Origin: Ananas comosus
Lineage: Eukaryota; Streptophyta; Magnoliopsida; Poales; Bromeliaceae
NCBI RefSeq assembly: GCF_001540865.1
Contig: NC_033639.1
Location: forward strand, 10,466,432 to 10,530,431
Direction: 5' to 3'
DNA: 64,000 nt
The notes below the pieces were generated by a model. That model did no database searches. It was not told where the DNA came from and worked only from the letters and a program-made list of their open reading frames with translations. The position numbers and the translations under genes are program-made. Each line of letters begins with the position of its first letter. Position 1 is the first letter of the stretch. Shown one piece after another: positions 35,645 to 46,646 of the stretch.

Positions 35645-38636
35645 CTATGATCGTCTCTCGCCCAGTGTATCGCCCACGCGTTCTTCTTCTCCCTCTTCTG
35701 TTTCTCTCTCTAGGGCTTCGTAGGGAGGAGCCGAGGGGATCCCGACACCTTCGAATCCATCAACAGGTGCCCTACTCCCCTTCTCTGGATCGCTTGTACA
35801 AATCCCACACACGATTTCCCCTAATCTTTCGTTCACAATGCTTCTTCGATTGCGTTGTGGTGTTTGATTCCGCTTGGATTGCTTTTGTAACTAAACACGG
35901 CTTCTGATTTAGGGTTTCGATTTGGTTTTAGCTGCTTTGTGGGATCGTATCCGTAGTTTTTGCATCGCTACTTCTTATTTTGTTTCACTAATTTTAGTTT
36001 ATGTTTTGTTTTGAGTCCTTCAGATGTCGGGAGTAGAAGAAGCTAGGACTCGTTCTAGGAGCACGAAGATCGTCGCGTTTTGATTTCTTCTAGGACATTA
36101 TGAAAAGTGGTGGTTTTACTAGTTCGCAGCTACTGTGAAGTTGATTTGAGGTTGGTTTTGCTTTTTAATATTATTAAAACTGTCTTTTTTTTATGTTCTT
36201 CTTCGATTTTTCTTTTTCAGTATGCTTTGGTGGATGATTTCATTTTGCTGTGTGGCTAACAATTTAGTTTTGGTGCGGAAAAAATGAGTATGAGTTTGTA
36301 TTTTTTGTTTAAATGTATGTCATGTTTGGTGTTTGGACACTTTGCTTGTTGTTATTTGATAATACTCTAGTTATAATAGTCTTTTTGATCATCACCATTA
36401 AGCATCATCATCTTTCGCATCCATTTATTTTACCATGTGATATGTAGTTACGTAGCCATAGCAACCGAATGTTGACACTGTTATGTGAGAAGATATTGAC
36501 GAAATTTTATGATTAATTATAACCCTGGTGCTAATGCTTCCATCGTTGACACTAGATTGATTAAACTTTAGCTAAGGGTAAGGATGATAATAAGGAGGTT
36601 TGAGGTGGGAGCTGATTCCATTGTTGTGTGTGAAGGAGCATGGGCCTTCTCTTCCCCTTCTTTTGTGTTCGGATTAAAATGTCCTGTCTTATTCCTATCC
36701 TGCGTAACCGTGCAAAACTTATTGTACTCGTCACCCGCCTTAAACCAATTCTCAGCCTTCAGATCATGATCTATGATGTTTTGAATTAGTATAGAAAGAA
36801 TAAGATTTATTAGGTTGACTAATGAATGTTTATTTTGAGTAGAGCAAGTTTGTTGTGATGTGGAATTTAATGCATTTCTAGATCTTCATATCTATCAAGA
36901 ACCAAAAAATCGAAAACTGTAGAAAACCTCTGAAGAATCAACAAGCATCCTAGCCAGATGGAACTTGTATCCCGATGAGAGAGAAACAATGTACATTCTG
37001 ATAATAATGATACACCTCTCCTATGTTTAGTTCCTGAACATTACACAAGAAAAGTGAGGAGCATGGCTTCTTTAATTTAACAGTCAAAAGTAGGCTAAAT
37101 AGGATTGGAAAAAAGGAGCATAATATCTTTGCAGCTGACTACCTATTTTACATTAAGAAGCACACAATTAAGAAATTATTAGAACATACTAGCCTCTGCC
37201 TGATGTCTGGGGTATTCCATTTTCAGGAATCAGAGTGAACATGAGCGAGCTGGGCGGAAACATTGAAAGTATTTCTTAGGAGCAGATGGAGCTTTCTTTC
37301 TCTCCCTTCTGCAGGATGATTGATTTTCATAGAGTCCCATTGGTGCAAAAGTTGTTGGATTTGTAGCTAGCAATGATCTAATAAAAGAAGTGTGGTGATC
37401 TCTATATTGCCACAAGCTTGTTGGCAAAACTGTTAAAAGTTGGCATAAGCTTTGTCATGTTGATGTTCTTGAAGCACCTTTGTTTAGAGACAACCAAGAA
37501 GCTATTCCAGTCAAAAAATGCCTCTCTGTGCTTAGCTGAGTGAAAGATGATTGTAATTTATCCTGATTATCTTGATAAGCAGGATGTTGTTTTAGGATTC
37601 TCTAAGAGTAGTCTTGATGTATTGAGTTGTCCTAAGTTTATTAATTAAAATCTTGATTCAGTTCGATCTTTCCTTCTGATGTAAATGCAGCTTTGTTCTA
37701 TTGAAGTATTTCAAGGTTCATGTGCAAGGATGATTAGTTTACTACAAGGTGCTTAGCATTAAAATTCCTTGGTCTAAGTTGGTTGTGTGGCACAAATGAT
37801 GATGTTCAAAGGCTATATGCTTCTTCTGTTTTGCTTTGCATTTAGGAGTTAAAAAAAAAGGTTATACATATTGATATGTGTTGTGGCATGCACTGCACTT
37901 CATGAAAACATGCCTGAAAACTTTTGGCTTTTACTTATTTTAAGATGTAAATGATATAACTGATCCTCTTACGTATTCTGATAAGGTTTTCTTGAATGAT
38001 AGGATTGGAATTTTATACTTAGATCACTAGCACTTGAATAATTCTCCTTTGTTATGCTCTTGAAACTAAGGTATTTGTCAACATGGGAGCTAGAGCTGCC
38101 TGTGCAGGTTCTCTGTGTGATTTATGTGAATTGTGATAGACCAAGTTATATTCTTCTTGGCCAGTATATATCTAAAAGAAATTGTTTAGTGTCTTCAGTG
38201 TAAACTATCCAAGTTGCTTTCTTCTAGGGCAGTATACATCTATCAATATATTGTTGAGTGCCTTAGAGTAAACCTTCCTTTTCTCTGACCATCAATTAAC
38301 TAAGATATTGATGCTTTATCATCATTACTATCATCATGCTAGTCCATTATTTTCAGATGTTGGACAAGATATAGAATCAAAAGTAAAAGAGGTTTTGTAA
38401 CAAGGTTAGATTATTTTATCACTTGGGTATCAACTTGGAATTGAATTAATTATGGGCCAGATGTAATTGAGCTACCCTTTCTAAAGTTTCTCAGCATGGA
38501 ACAAGTGGGGATGGAAGAATAGCTATTATATTATAGGATTGTCTCTTATACTACTATCAATGAGCCAATGAAACTCTCTACTTGATTAATGAAGTTATCT
38601 CAAGGGAAATTTCCCTTTTGCGGTGAACGATGTTCC

Positions 38637-38680
<44 letters not shown>

Positions 38681-39396
38681 AATCTCATGATTTTGACATG
38701 AGGTAGGAGCAGAGTTATTCTATGTGAACAACTTTAATGCTGCCTCTACCCAAGGACTGAAAGATTCATATGTATCTCAGGAACGCAAACGAAATGATTT
38801 AAGGAGAATAAGCCCCCCATATATATCACAGGAACGCAGATGAGAATGCAAATGAAACGACTTAAGGAAACAAGAAGTTATTTTCATTCAACTGAACAGA
38901 AGAGAATTCTTATTCTCGAGTTCCTAGACAAGTAGTATGTATTTTCAGTAATTGTAAGTTGCTTCAGAATTTTGATATGCTATTGAAGTAGATAACCATA
39001 TCAATGATATATAATCTGCATACTCATGCCACACTTGCTTTATCTATGTCTAGAGTCTAGCTTTATGCAAATTTCGTTGTTGGTATGTTTTATTTGTTTG
39101 TTTTTCTTCTTGTATATTGGATAATGTAGTTAAAAATATTTTGTTAATTCACATATAGTCACATGTTAATATTGTTGCTAAGAAGTACATCTGGTCTTTC
39201 CTTTTTGCGGCAGGGTGTTTAACTCATGACAGTAATTAATCTTTCTTTTCTCTTATTTAAATGTAGCAGTTGATAAGTCTATCAACATCTTTAGCTTGGC
39301 AGAGACAATCCTAAGCCTATCTGTTTTTGAAGGAAGACGATCAGGGTTTACAAACAAAGCACTAAAGTTACGGTCTTGTTAAGAGGACTTAAAAAG
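35645..39396 (+). other. 5' UTR exons and long leader intron of the CCCH zinc-finger gene
   Basis: A CT-rich leader (about 35645-35766) ends at a possible donor (aacag, gtgccc). The ATG exon begins at about 39267, after the acceptor atgtag. An extra non-coding exon near 36024-36150 is possible. The interval contains a (GA)n tract (about 38638-38678) and a short repeated phrase 'caggaacgca' at about 38780-38860. I see no other gene in these 3.5 kb. Confidence 0.45.
38638..38678. repeat. (GA)n microsatellite
   Basis: About 40 bases of alternating G and A in the leader intron. Confidence 0.95.
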
Positions 39397-42300
39397 ATGA
39401 ATGACAGTGCTAGGAAAAGGGCATCCAAATGGGATTTGAAAGAAGGGCCTCCGGAAGAAGTAAAAACTGAGTTTTCCGTGCAGAGAGATAATTCTGAAAC
39501 AGATCAAAAGTTCACTGACTGGTCAGACATGGAAGATGGTGAGAATAATAGTGGATCATCTAAAGCTTTTCCTTTAGGGTCTCAACCACCTGAAGAGGCA
39601 TTTTACACTGAATCTGGGAACAAGATTGATTCGAAGAATTCATTATGGAACCCGGATGGTGAGAATCAATCTATGGTTAAAAATGCTGACAAAAGTGGAA
39701 TGGTAGAGGGATGGGGTACAGCAATCAAGTCAAGCATGTCACCTGGTCTCAATCCATGGAGGCAGCACAGTTGCAGTCCATCTCCAAGAGGTGGTTCTAA
39801 CAAGCCATCCAGGTATACACTAAACTAATCAAGGGCCTTTTGATGTGTTTCTCTGGAAAATCAGCTATTTCCATATACACCCTTTGTAGAATTTTCATAT
39901 ACCCCTTAAAAGGCAGAGTTTCTTACACAACTTTTGTGGGGAGTCATCCAATTCACTTTAAATAAAAAAAAAAAAAAATAGTACAAGGGCATTTTTAAGG
40001 GCATTGAGTGAAGTTCAGTTTTTTAAGGGATTGATATGTAGGTAGATAATTTTGCAGGGCTATAGATAGATATGGTATATGCATAATGTATCGGTGCACA
40101 AATGATTATCCTGTTAGTTATTTACTTGATTCTGTCTTGTGTATCTTATTCTTTCGATATTTATATTGCTGCACTAAACTATATTTTTAACAAGTATTGA
40201 CACAAGTTTGACAATATTTAATAACAATTAGGAAAAGAAGTCGAACGAGGAGTAGAAGCAGAAGCAGAAGCAGAAGCAGGAGCAGAAGCCCTTATGGTCA
40301 AAAGCATGGTATTGAAAGGAGAGGGGACAGAGGTAGAACAGTTGGAGTGTTGGTTCAACCTTGCAGAGATTTTTCTTCTGGGCGATGCAGGAGAGGAAAT
40401 CAATGCAGATTCCTTCATGAGGACAGTGATCGGAGACACTTTGACAGGCCTTACCAAACAGATTTGCGGGAAGGTCGATCTGAAAGGGCAAAATACCATC
40501 GTAACGAGATTGAGAATGATTTTTCTGATTCACGAGAACACAATTATCATTCACGGAATAAGCCATCTCAGAGGCAAGGAGGGGGCCATTTTGATGAAGG
40601 TGGTAGTTGGGAAAAGCTTGATCCACGTAGAAATAACAACAAATCAACTGAAAGATGTTATGATTTTTCGAAGGGAAGATGCCAAAGAGGCGCAAATTGC
40701 AGATTCATTCATCATGAAGCTTCTTCCCACAGTGGGTATAGTATTAAAGATGAGGCTAGGGAGCCTAGGGAAAGGGAAAGAGAAAGGGAAAGGGAAAGGG
40801 AAAGAGAAAGATCCCATTATAATAGTAGAAATAATAGTAGTGAGGTATCTTTTGGCAGAAGTACTGAGACAAAAAGGGTAAATGATGAGCCCTGTAAGTT
40901 TTTTGCTGAAGGGCGTTGTCACCGCGGTGAGCGCTGCAGGTTCTCGCATCAAAATAATATGGAAGTTGGGACAAATGATGATAAGTGGAACACCAATCAT
41001 GATGATTTATCAAGAAATGACTCGAGTTGGGGTGATCGAACTGCAATTGTTGACGCAACCAACTCTCCTCAAAATGCTCCTCCAGTCTCTCGTGAGATGA
41101 AAATAACTGTAGAGGCATCTGGATTCAAGGATGGAAGCGGACCCGCGCTTGCAGGACCAAACTTGGGCCATCCATCCCAGAACCAATTTATCAATCCCGG
41201 GGTTCCTAATGTGCAAAATTTTTCTCAAAGTGTCCCTGCGATGCCTTTTAATGGTCAAATGCAACAAGTGGCCTTTCCAATGCACCCAGTTGGGCAGAGT
41301 CATTTCATAGCTCAACAAGCCCCTCCTCATATAGGACTCAACCAACAGGGGATTAATCTTGGCGGGCAGATTTCACAGAGTCGTTCTCAATTGCTTCAAA
41401 GTAATGGTCAAGGCCAACAGGAAAAACTCTTTGGTGGGCAAGGTCTACATAATCTTTCTATTCAAAATGTAAAAATTCAACAGACTCTTTCTTCTGTGGA
41501 GGGACAAAGCCAAGAGAAAGTCATTGTTCCTATGCCTCAAAATAGAGAAGGAATACAGAATGTCCAAGTAGGGAAAAACCAGTTTGAAACCCCTCATACT
41601 ACTTCGAGTTTAGAAATCAAACTGTTGGAGCCAGGCTCTGGAACTTCGATCGCCCCTAAAGTAGTGACGAGCGAGCAGGCTGCTCGAATTACCGACCTTT
41701 CGGCTTCTTTGGCGCAGTTCTTTGGAAGTGCTGCTTTAAATGCCAGTCCAATGGGACTTGTGATGCCTTTGAATCCTACTGTACCCTCATCTGTTTCTAC
41801 TGAACAAAAAAATCCCTTGATGGAGGAACTGAATAGAAATTCAGCGAACTTAGTTCCTTTGACTATTGCTGATGGTAAAAGGGATTCCAAGTCAGAAGAC
41901 CACGAAATTGTTGAAACCAAGCAAGTTGAGACTAACGCTCCTTCGAAGGAAGTCCATGAAAAGGAGTTAGTCCAAGGTAAAGAAGAAGAACAGAATGGTG
42001 TTCCTGAAGAAGCAAATGCGGATGTTGTGGCGGATGGCGAGAATAAGAAGAGCAAGGATTCTAAAGCACTGAAAATGTTTAAGTGTGCGCTTGTCGAGTT
42101 TGTTAAGGATGTACTGAAGCCCTCTTGGAAGGAAGGTCATTTGAGCAAAGAAGCTCATAAAACTATAGTGAAGAAGGTGGTTGAGAAAGTGACTGGTGCT
42201 ATTCAAGGTCCTAACATCCCTCAAACCCAGGAGAAAATTGATCTCTATCTATCAAACTCTAAGGCGAAACTCAACAAGCTTGTACAGGTGAGTTAGGAAC

Positions 42301-42425
42301 TTAATCGTCTGCTTTCATTTCTTTGTATCTTCTCTGAAGTTTGGTAAAAAAATTATTGTTTGCTTCATCTGCAATACTTCTTTGTCCTGATGCAGGCGTA
42401 TGTAGAGAAATATGTGAAGAGCTGA
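39397..42425 (+). CDS. CCCH zinc-finger protein (plant C3H38/C3H55-like), RS and RE repeats
   Basis: Exons 39397-39812, 40232-42287 and 42396-42425: 2502 nt, 833 aa. The start is ATG 39397 in MNDSARKRASKWDLKEGP; the KRASKWD box is typical of this plant family. An RS run lies at about residues 139-155. Three C-x7-C-x5-C-x3-H fingers follow at about 183-201, 281-299 and 360-378, each of the form C..F..GRC.RG..CRF.H. An RE dipeptide run lies at about 317-332. A Gln/Asn-rich middle leads to a conserved C-terminal helical domain (FKCALVEFVKDVLKPSWKEG...KLNKLVQAYVEKYVKS). Such fingers usually bind RNA, and RS/RE tracts suggest a nuclear RNA-processing role. That function is inference. The numbering of the plant homologue is from memory and not certain. 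Confidence 0.9.
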
Positions 42426-43374
42426 GCCTGCTCTGTGCAAAGCCAAGCTATTTGTCTGTCATCGTCCCGTCGAAAAGCTCCATCTCTACTTCCAATGATG
42501 AAGTTTTTTTGTAAATTTTGGAGGCTTTGCTAATTGACTAGAGAATGTTTTCTTCTTTCGGCTTCGGTACTTCTATTTGATACTAGACGGGTGTTTTCCG
42601 TGATCTTTCCGATGCATTGAAGAATTATAAACTCAAACTTATCTTTACTTGTGTCAGTCGGTGGCAATGTGTAGAAATGATGCCCAAAAGTTTCTATGCT
42701 CCTCTGTTGTGTCCTTTTGAATATTCATTTACCTTGGCTTATTTCACCAATCATGCAACCCTGCAACTGCGAGAGTTAAACTGAAGATTGAGCTCTACAA
42801 ATTGTTGATAGATTACGCTCATTTGTTACTGAGAAATGCTCCGTATGTAAAATGGTTGGGGATTTTGATAGGCGAAAAAAAGGGTTGTAGCCTTGTAGGG
42901 CTCATCTGCACTTGCGAATTACACCCACCTTTGCATCATTGTAACCATTCTCCACCATGTAGAATTTTGTCGTCATTGCATCTGGAACTAAAAGAGTATA
43001 ATTTAAATTTTAACTTCTAAATAAAACAACTACTAAAGTTTCTCGCTTCAAAATTAAGGCATTGTGCCACTAAACATGAATAGTATTGCTCAAAACATGA
43101 TTTTTCTTTAATCAAATAAACTACATCCTTGCATGTAGTGACCCAACTACTCTGCTTTCAATACAAAACTCAGTTGACTAAGCAAGGTTCCCAATGGATG
43201 CTAAAAGTTCGCCCACAGGAACACCAACATACGTCCCACAAGAAAAGAAAAGCCCTATAAAGGTAACCGCGACCCGCTTATTTCTAAATCATCTCTACAC
43301 TTGCGACAGCGCCGACAAATGAGATGGCGGAGACTCTGTCTCCACATAGAGTCATGAATCACACAGCACCGAGC
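42426..43374. other. convergent intergenic region
   Basis: 3' flanks of the CCCH gene (left) and the CRM gene (right). The stretch 42800-43020 is weakly open but shows no family features. Nothing else seen. Confidence 0.6.
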
Positions 43375-45316
43375 TCAGATTCTCCTTTTGCCCCTCCACA
43401 GTATTATCTGACCGTCTTTGAACAAGAGAGGAATGCAAGGCACCAAATCCTGCAGTGAAATCAACCTAAGCGTTAAAAGAGACTTCAAAAGTTTCTTGTA
43501 CGTGGAGATGCAGCGGCATATAGTAGGAAGTACAAATATACACTTTTCCTATAATTTCTGGGAACAGCAAAGAGCATCGATAATTTCTGAGATGCTACAC
43601 TTAAAGCACCGAAGCCACCACTTATTGTGTATGAAGAAGAACACTGCAACAAATACGAGGGCATAGAATACGTACTCTTAGCTTCACTCCAATCTTCTTG
43701 CAATCACTCGCATAGACATGAGCACAGTCTAGTCTCACCACCTCCGAAGTTTTGAAGGCATCTCTAACTTTATCCACCACATTCACATACACACCATTCC
43801 TGGCTGCACGAGTATAGCAGTCAAATTGTTTGCCCTAGAAAATATCGAAGTAAATTCGTTCAAGCAACACTCTTTAACTTTCCTACAATAGATTTTTTGA
43901 ACCGACTTACTTAGTTTCATCAGCGGCGGGGAATTCAACCCACTGTTCCTCAACTCCTTCGTTTCCTCGAAACTGAGACCTTCAGCAACATTTGGTACGA
44001 GCCTTGGATAAATAGGTGCGAGCGGTTTCCACAGCATCAATGGTACGACCGGCCTTTGCTTTGGATCATAGTACCGACCGCGATATAGAAGGAGAATGTT
44101 GATTCGCCTGTAGATGATTTTCCCTCCAGTTTTATCCTGTGGGTCGAACTAATATTTTTAAGAGCAGTACCTACAATAATACGATAGAGAACAAATTTAC
44201 CGCGTGTTTAATGCAAAATAGTGTAGCATCACAATTCACAACCTCAAGATGAAAGCAAACGTTGTCCATGTCGAGAGTCGGCACCCCCAAACATTTGATT
44301 CTCACAGCTTCAGCTCTCTTCCAATGGTTGTGGATGTCGTCAAGCATATTATGCGTCACGCCATCCTTTCCTAAGCAACATCAAATGTCACCTATTTGTG
44401 TTAGATGTTTAAAACAAAAGTTTGCGATGAGCAGGTAGAAGGTAAAAACACAAAAGACACTACAACAAACTACAACGCATTTTGAAATGTGTACCTCAGA
44501 TTCAAAAAATTTTGATTTCGACACCCGACCTTTGATTACTTTGGATTTTGGAATCTCTTTGTCAAGTTCTGTGAGAACTTAGATAAATAACAGAATATTA
44601 TATTAGGGTACGGAATTTTCCACTAATAGTTTGTAAATATCATTAAAATTCCGATAAAAGGCAAAACTTTAACAAGAAAAAATGGCATGATTGTATCAAC
44701 CCAAGCAAGTGTAGTTTCGAGAAAAAAAGAATGTTTAATTTGAATAGATAAAAACTCATATGGCCTCGTAAATGTGCATAAAAAATTTGATTTTGAGATC
44801 AAAAGGAGAAGGGTTGAGACCTAAATTGATCTGCCGGGAACAGTCGCTGTGTCGATACCGCTCGATCAGCTCCTCGATCTCTTCCTCCGTGAGCGGCTCG
44901 CCAAGCACCGAGCTCCTCCGATCGGCGGATCCCACCACCGGCGCCGGCTCCGGCGCCGGCGCGACCACGCCGTCCCATTTCCGGTCGAGGCGCCCGGGGC
45001 CGAAGGGGGAGAAGCGCGGGGGCTCGCGGAACCCGATGGGCCGCACCGAGGGGTCGGACTCGGAGTAGGAGTAGCGGAAGTCGAAGGGGAGGTCGGAGTG
45101 GAAGGGGGCAGAGGGTTTGATCTGATTGGGGCTTAGGGTTTTGGGGAGGGAGTTGGTGGGTTTTGCCGGTGGGGATTTGGGGGAGATGGGGGAGAAGGGG
45201 GGGTCGTAGGAATCGCGTGGAGGAGAAGGGGACTGGGATTTAGAGCGAGTTAGGGTTAGGGTTAGGGTTAGGGTTTGGGGAGCGTGGTGAGGCCATGGGA
45301 GAAGCCTCCGGAGCAT
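43375..45316 (-). CDS. CRM-domain group II intron splicing factor (CRS2-associated factor 1, mitochondrial-like)
   Basis: Exons 45316-44821, 44370-44243, 44136-43911, 43803-43676, 43449-43375: 1053 nt, 350 aa. Residues 1-60 or so are basic, Ser/Pro-rich and poor in acid, as expected for an organelle targeting peptide. Then comes the family block [20 protein letters not shown] and [19 protein letters not shown] domain 1 starts at about residue 167 ([31 protein letters not shown]) and ends in [17 protein letters not shown] domain 2 follows ([42 protein letters not shown]). CAF-type proteins partner the CRS2 peptidyl-tRNA-hydrolase-like factor in organellar group II intron splicing. The protein stops soon after the WRGK motif, shorter than the homologue I recall. 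The exon 1 donor (G, GTCTCAAC) is weak, yet the frame and homology require it. Confidence 0.92.
45250..45273 (+). repeat. four telomere-type TTAGGG units inside coding exon 1 of the CRM gene
   Basis: Four perfect hexamers on the plus strand, followed by TTTGGGG. On the coding strand they read (CCCTAA)n and encode alternating Thr-Leu in the targeting peptide (about residues 15-23). Confidence 0.95.
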
Positions 45317-46646
45317 GAAGCGGGGACGAAGCCGAAGTGGATTGAGAATAGTCCGAAGTTATACTCCCGGTTTAGGGAGTAACTTCTCGTCTTATACGGT
45401 TATACCCATTGGGACTTTTTTATAAAACAACCCTCTAAAGTTTTGAAATTTGTGAAATAACCCTCTCAAAATTTTATTTGGAAAACTAACCCTCTTTTCG
45501 CCACGTCGGCACCACGTCAGAATTTCTTTTAAAGGCGGTGAATCGTTCACCGTTTTCTCCTATTTGTTTTAAAGACGGTGAATCATTCACCGCCTTTCAC
45601 TTATTTATCCCATATATAATCCCAACAACCACATAAAAATTCTAACAAATCATATATAATCTTAACAACCTTTAAATCCTAATAATTTATCCATATAATT
45701 TCATATAATCTTAACAGCCTGAAAATCCTAATAATCTATCCATACAATCCTAATAATCAAATAAAAATTCTAATAATCCACATATAATCCTAACAACCTC
45801 ACTTTTTTCTATTTCCTATATAATTCACGCATAATTTTAATGAATGCGGTGAACGATTTACCGCCTTTAAAAGAAATAGGAGAAAGTGGTGAACGATTCA
45901 CCGCTTTTAAAAGAAATGGATAATGGGAGAAAACGGCGAACGATTCACCGTCTTTGTAAGGAAACCCTGACGTGGCACCCACGTGGCGAAAGGAGGGTTA
46001 GTTTTACAAATAAAATTTTTACAGGGTCATTTTGCCAATTTCAATTTTTTGGAGGGTCATTTTATAAAAAAGCCCTACCCATTGGTTAGGTAAAATTGCG
46101 TACGAACCCCCTCAACTAAGGCTATTTTGAATGTGACCCCTCGACTTTTTTTTTTTTTTGACACCCCTCTAAACTTCTATTTTATTTCACTCCAATGGTT
46201 TCAGTTAAAGCAATGCTACCAATACATCTCAAAAGGGGATGTATGAATAATTTTTTTCGCTAAAAAGCGAATTAAAGACTACTAAATTTGAAAAAAAAAA
46301 TAATAAATTTGCTGAAATCTCCAATTTAATTGCCTAAGATCATCCAATTCCAAAACATCAAAAAGTTAAGGAGTACGTCAACAGACTAAAAATAAAGTCG
46401 AGGGTGCCATTTCAAAGTTCTCCTATTGTTAAGGGGGTCTCCAGACACTTTTACCTATAAAAGATGTACCACAAAAAAAAAAAACATTCTCAAATTCTCA
46501 TGGTAGATTTTTGAATGAAAACGAATAACTACAATGAAATCAAATACATACATTGAGTAACTATCTACATACATTGAGCAACTTTCGTCACTGAAAAGGC
46601 GATTGCGCAGCAACACAATTTACACAACATTAGTACACATAGTGAG
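45317..46646. other. intergenic region between the CRM gene and LCNP, holding a Mutator-like element
   Basis: Apart from the element at 45412-46075, the remainder is AT-rich with poly-T and poly-A runs and no supported gene. 46085-46646 includes the 3' flank of LCNP. Confidence 0.6.
45412..46075. mobile_element. non-autonomous Mutator-like element (MULE-MITE), 664 bp
   Basis: The termini GGACTTTTTTATAAAA and (reverse complement of the right end) GGGCTTTTTTATAAAA begin terminal inverted repeats of roughly 190-200 bp. Shared blocks include 'actaaccctc', 'cgccacgt' and 'gacggtgaatcgttc'. A perfect 9-bp target duplication, TACCCATTG, lies at 45403-45411 and 46076-46084; nine bases is the hallmark of Mutator transposition. 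The interior is AT-rich with no transposase. Several copies of the small palindrome 'ggtgaa.cgttcacc' lie in each arm. Confidence 0.9.

Noticed and set aside
40218..41345. Minus-strand and second-frame open frames over the CCCH exon
   Set aside because: Shadows of the real zinc-finger frame; no family motifs.
45250..45273. Telomere or interstitial telomeric block
   Set aside because: Only four units, inside a coding exon with intact genes on both sides. It is not a chromosome end.
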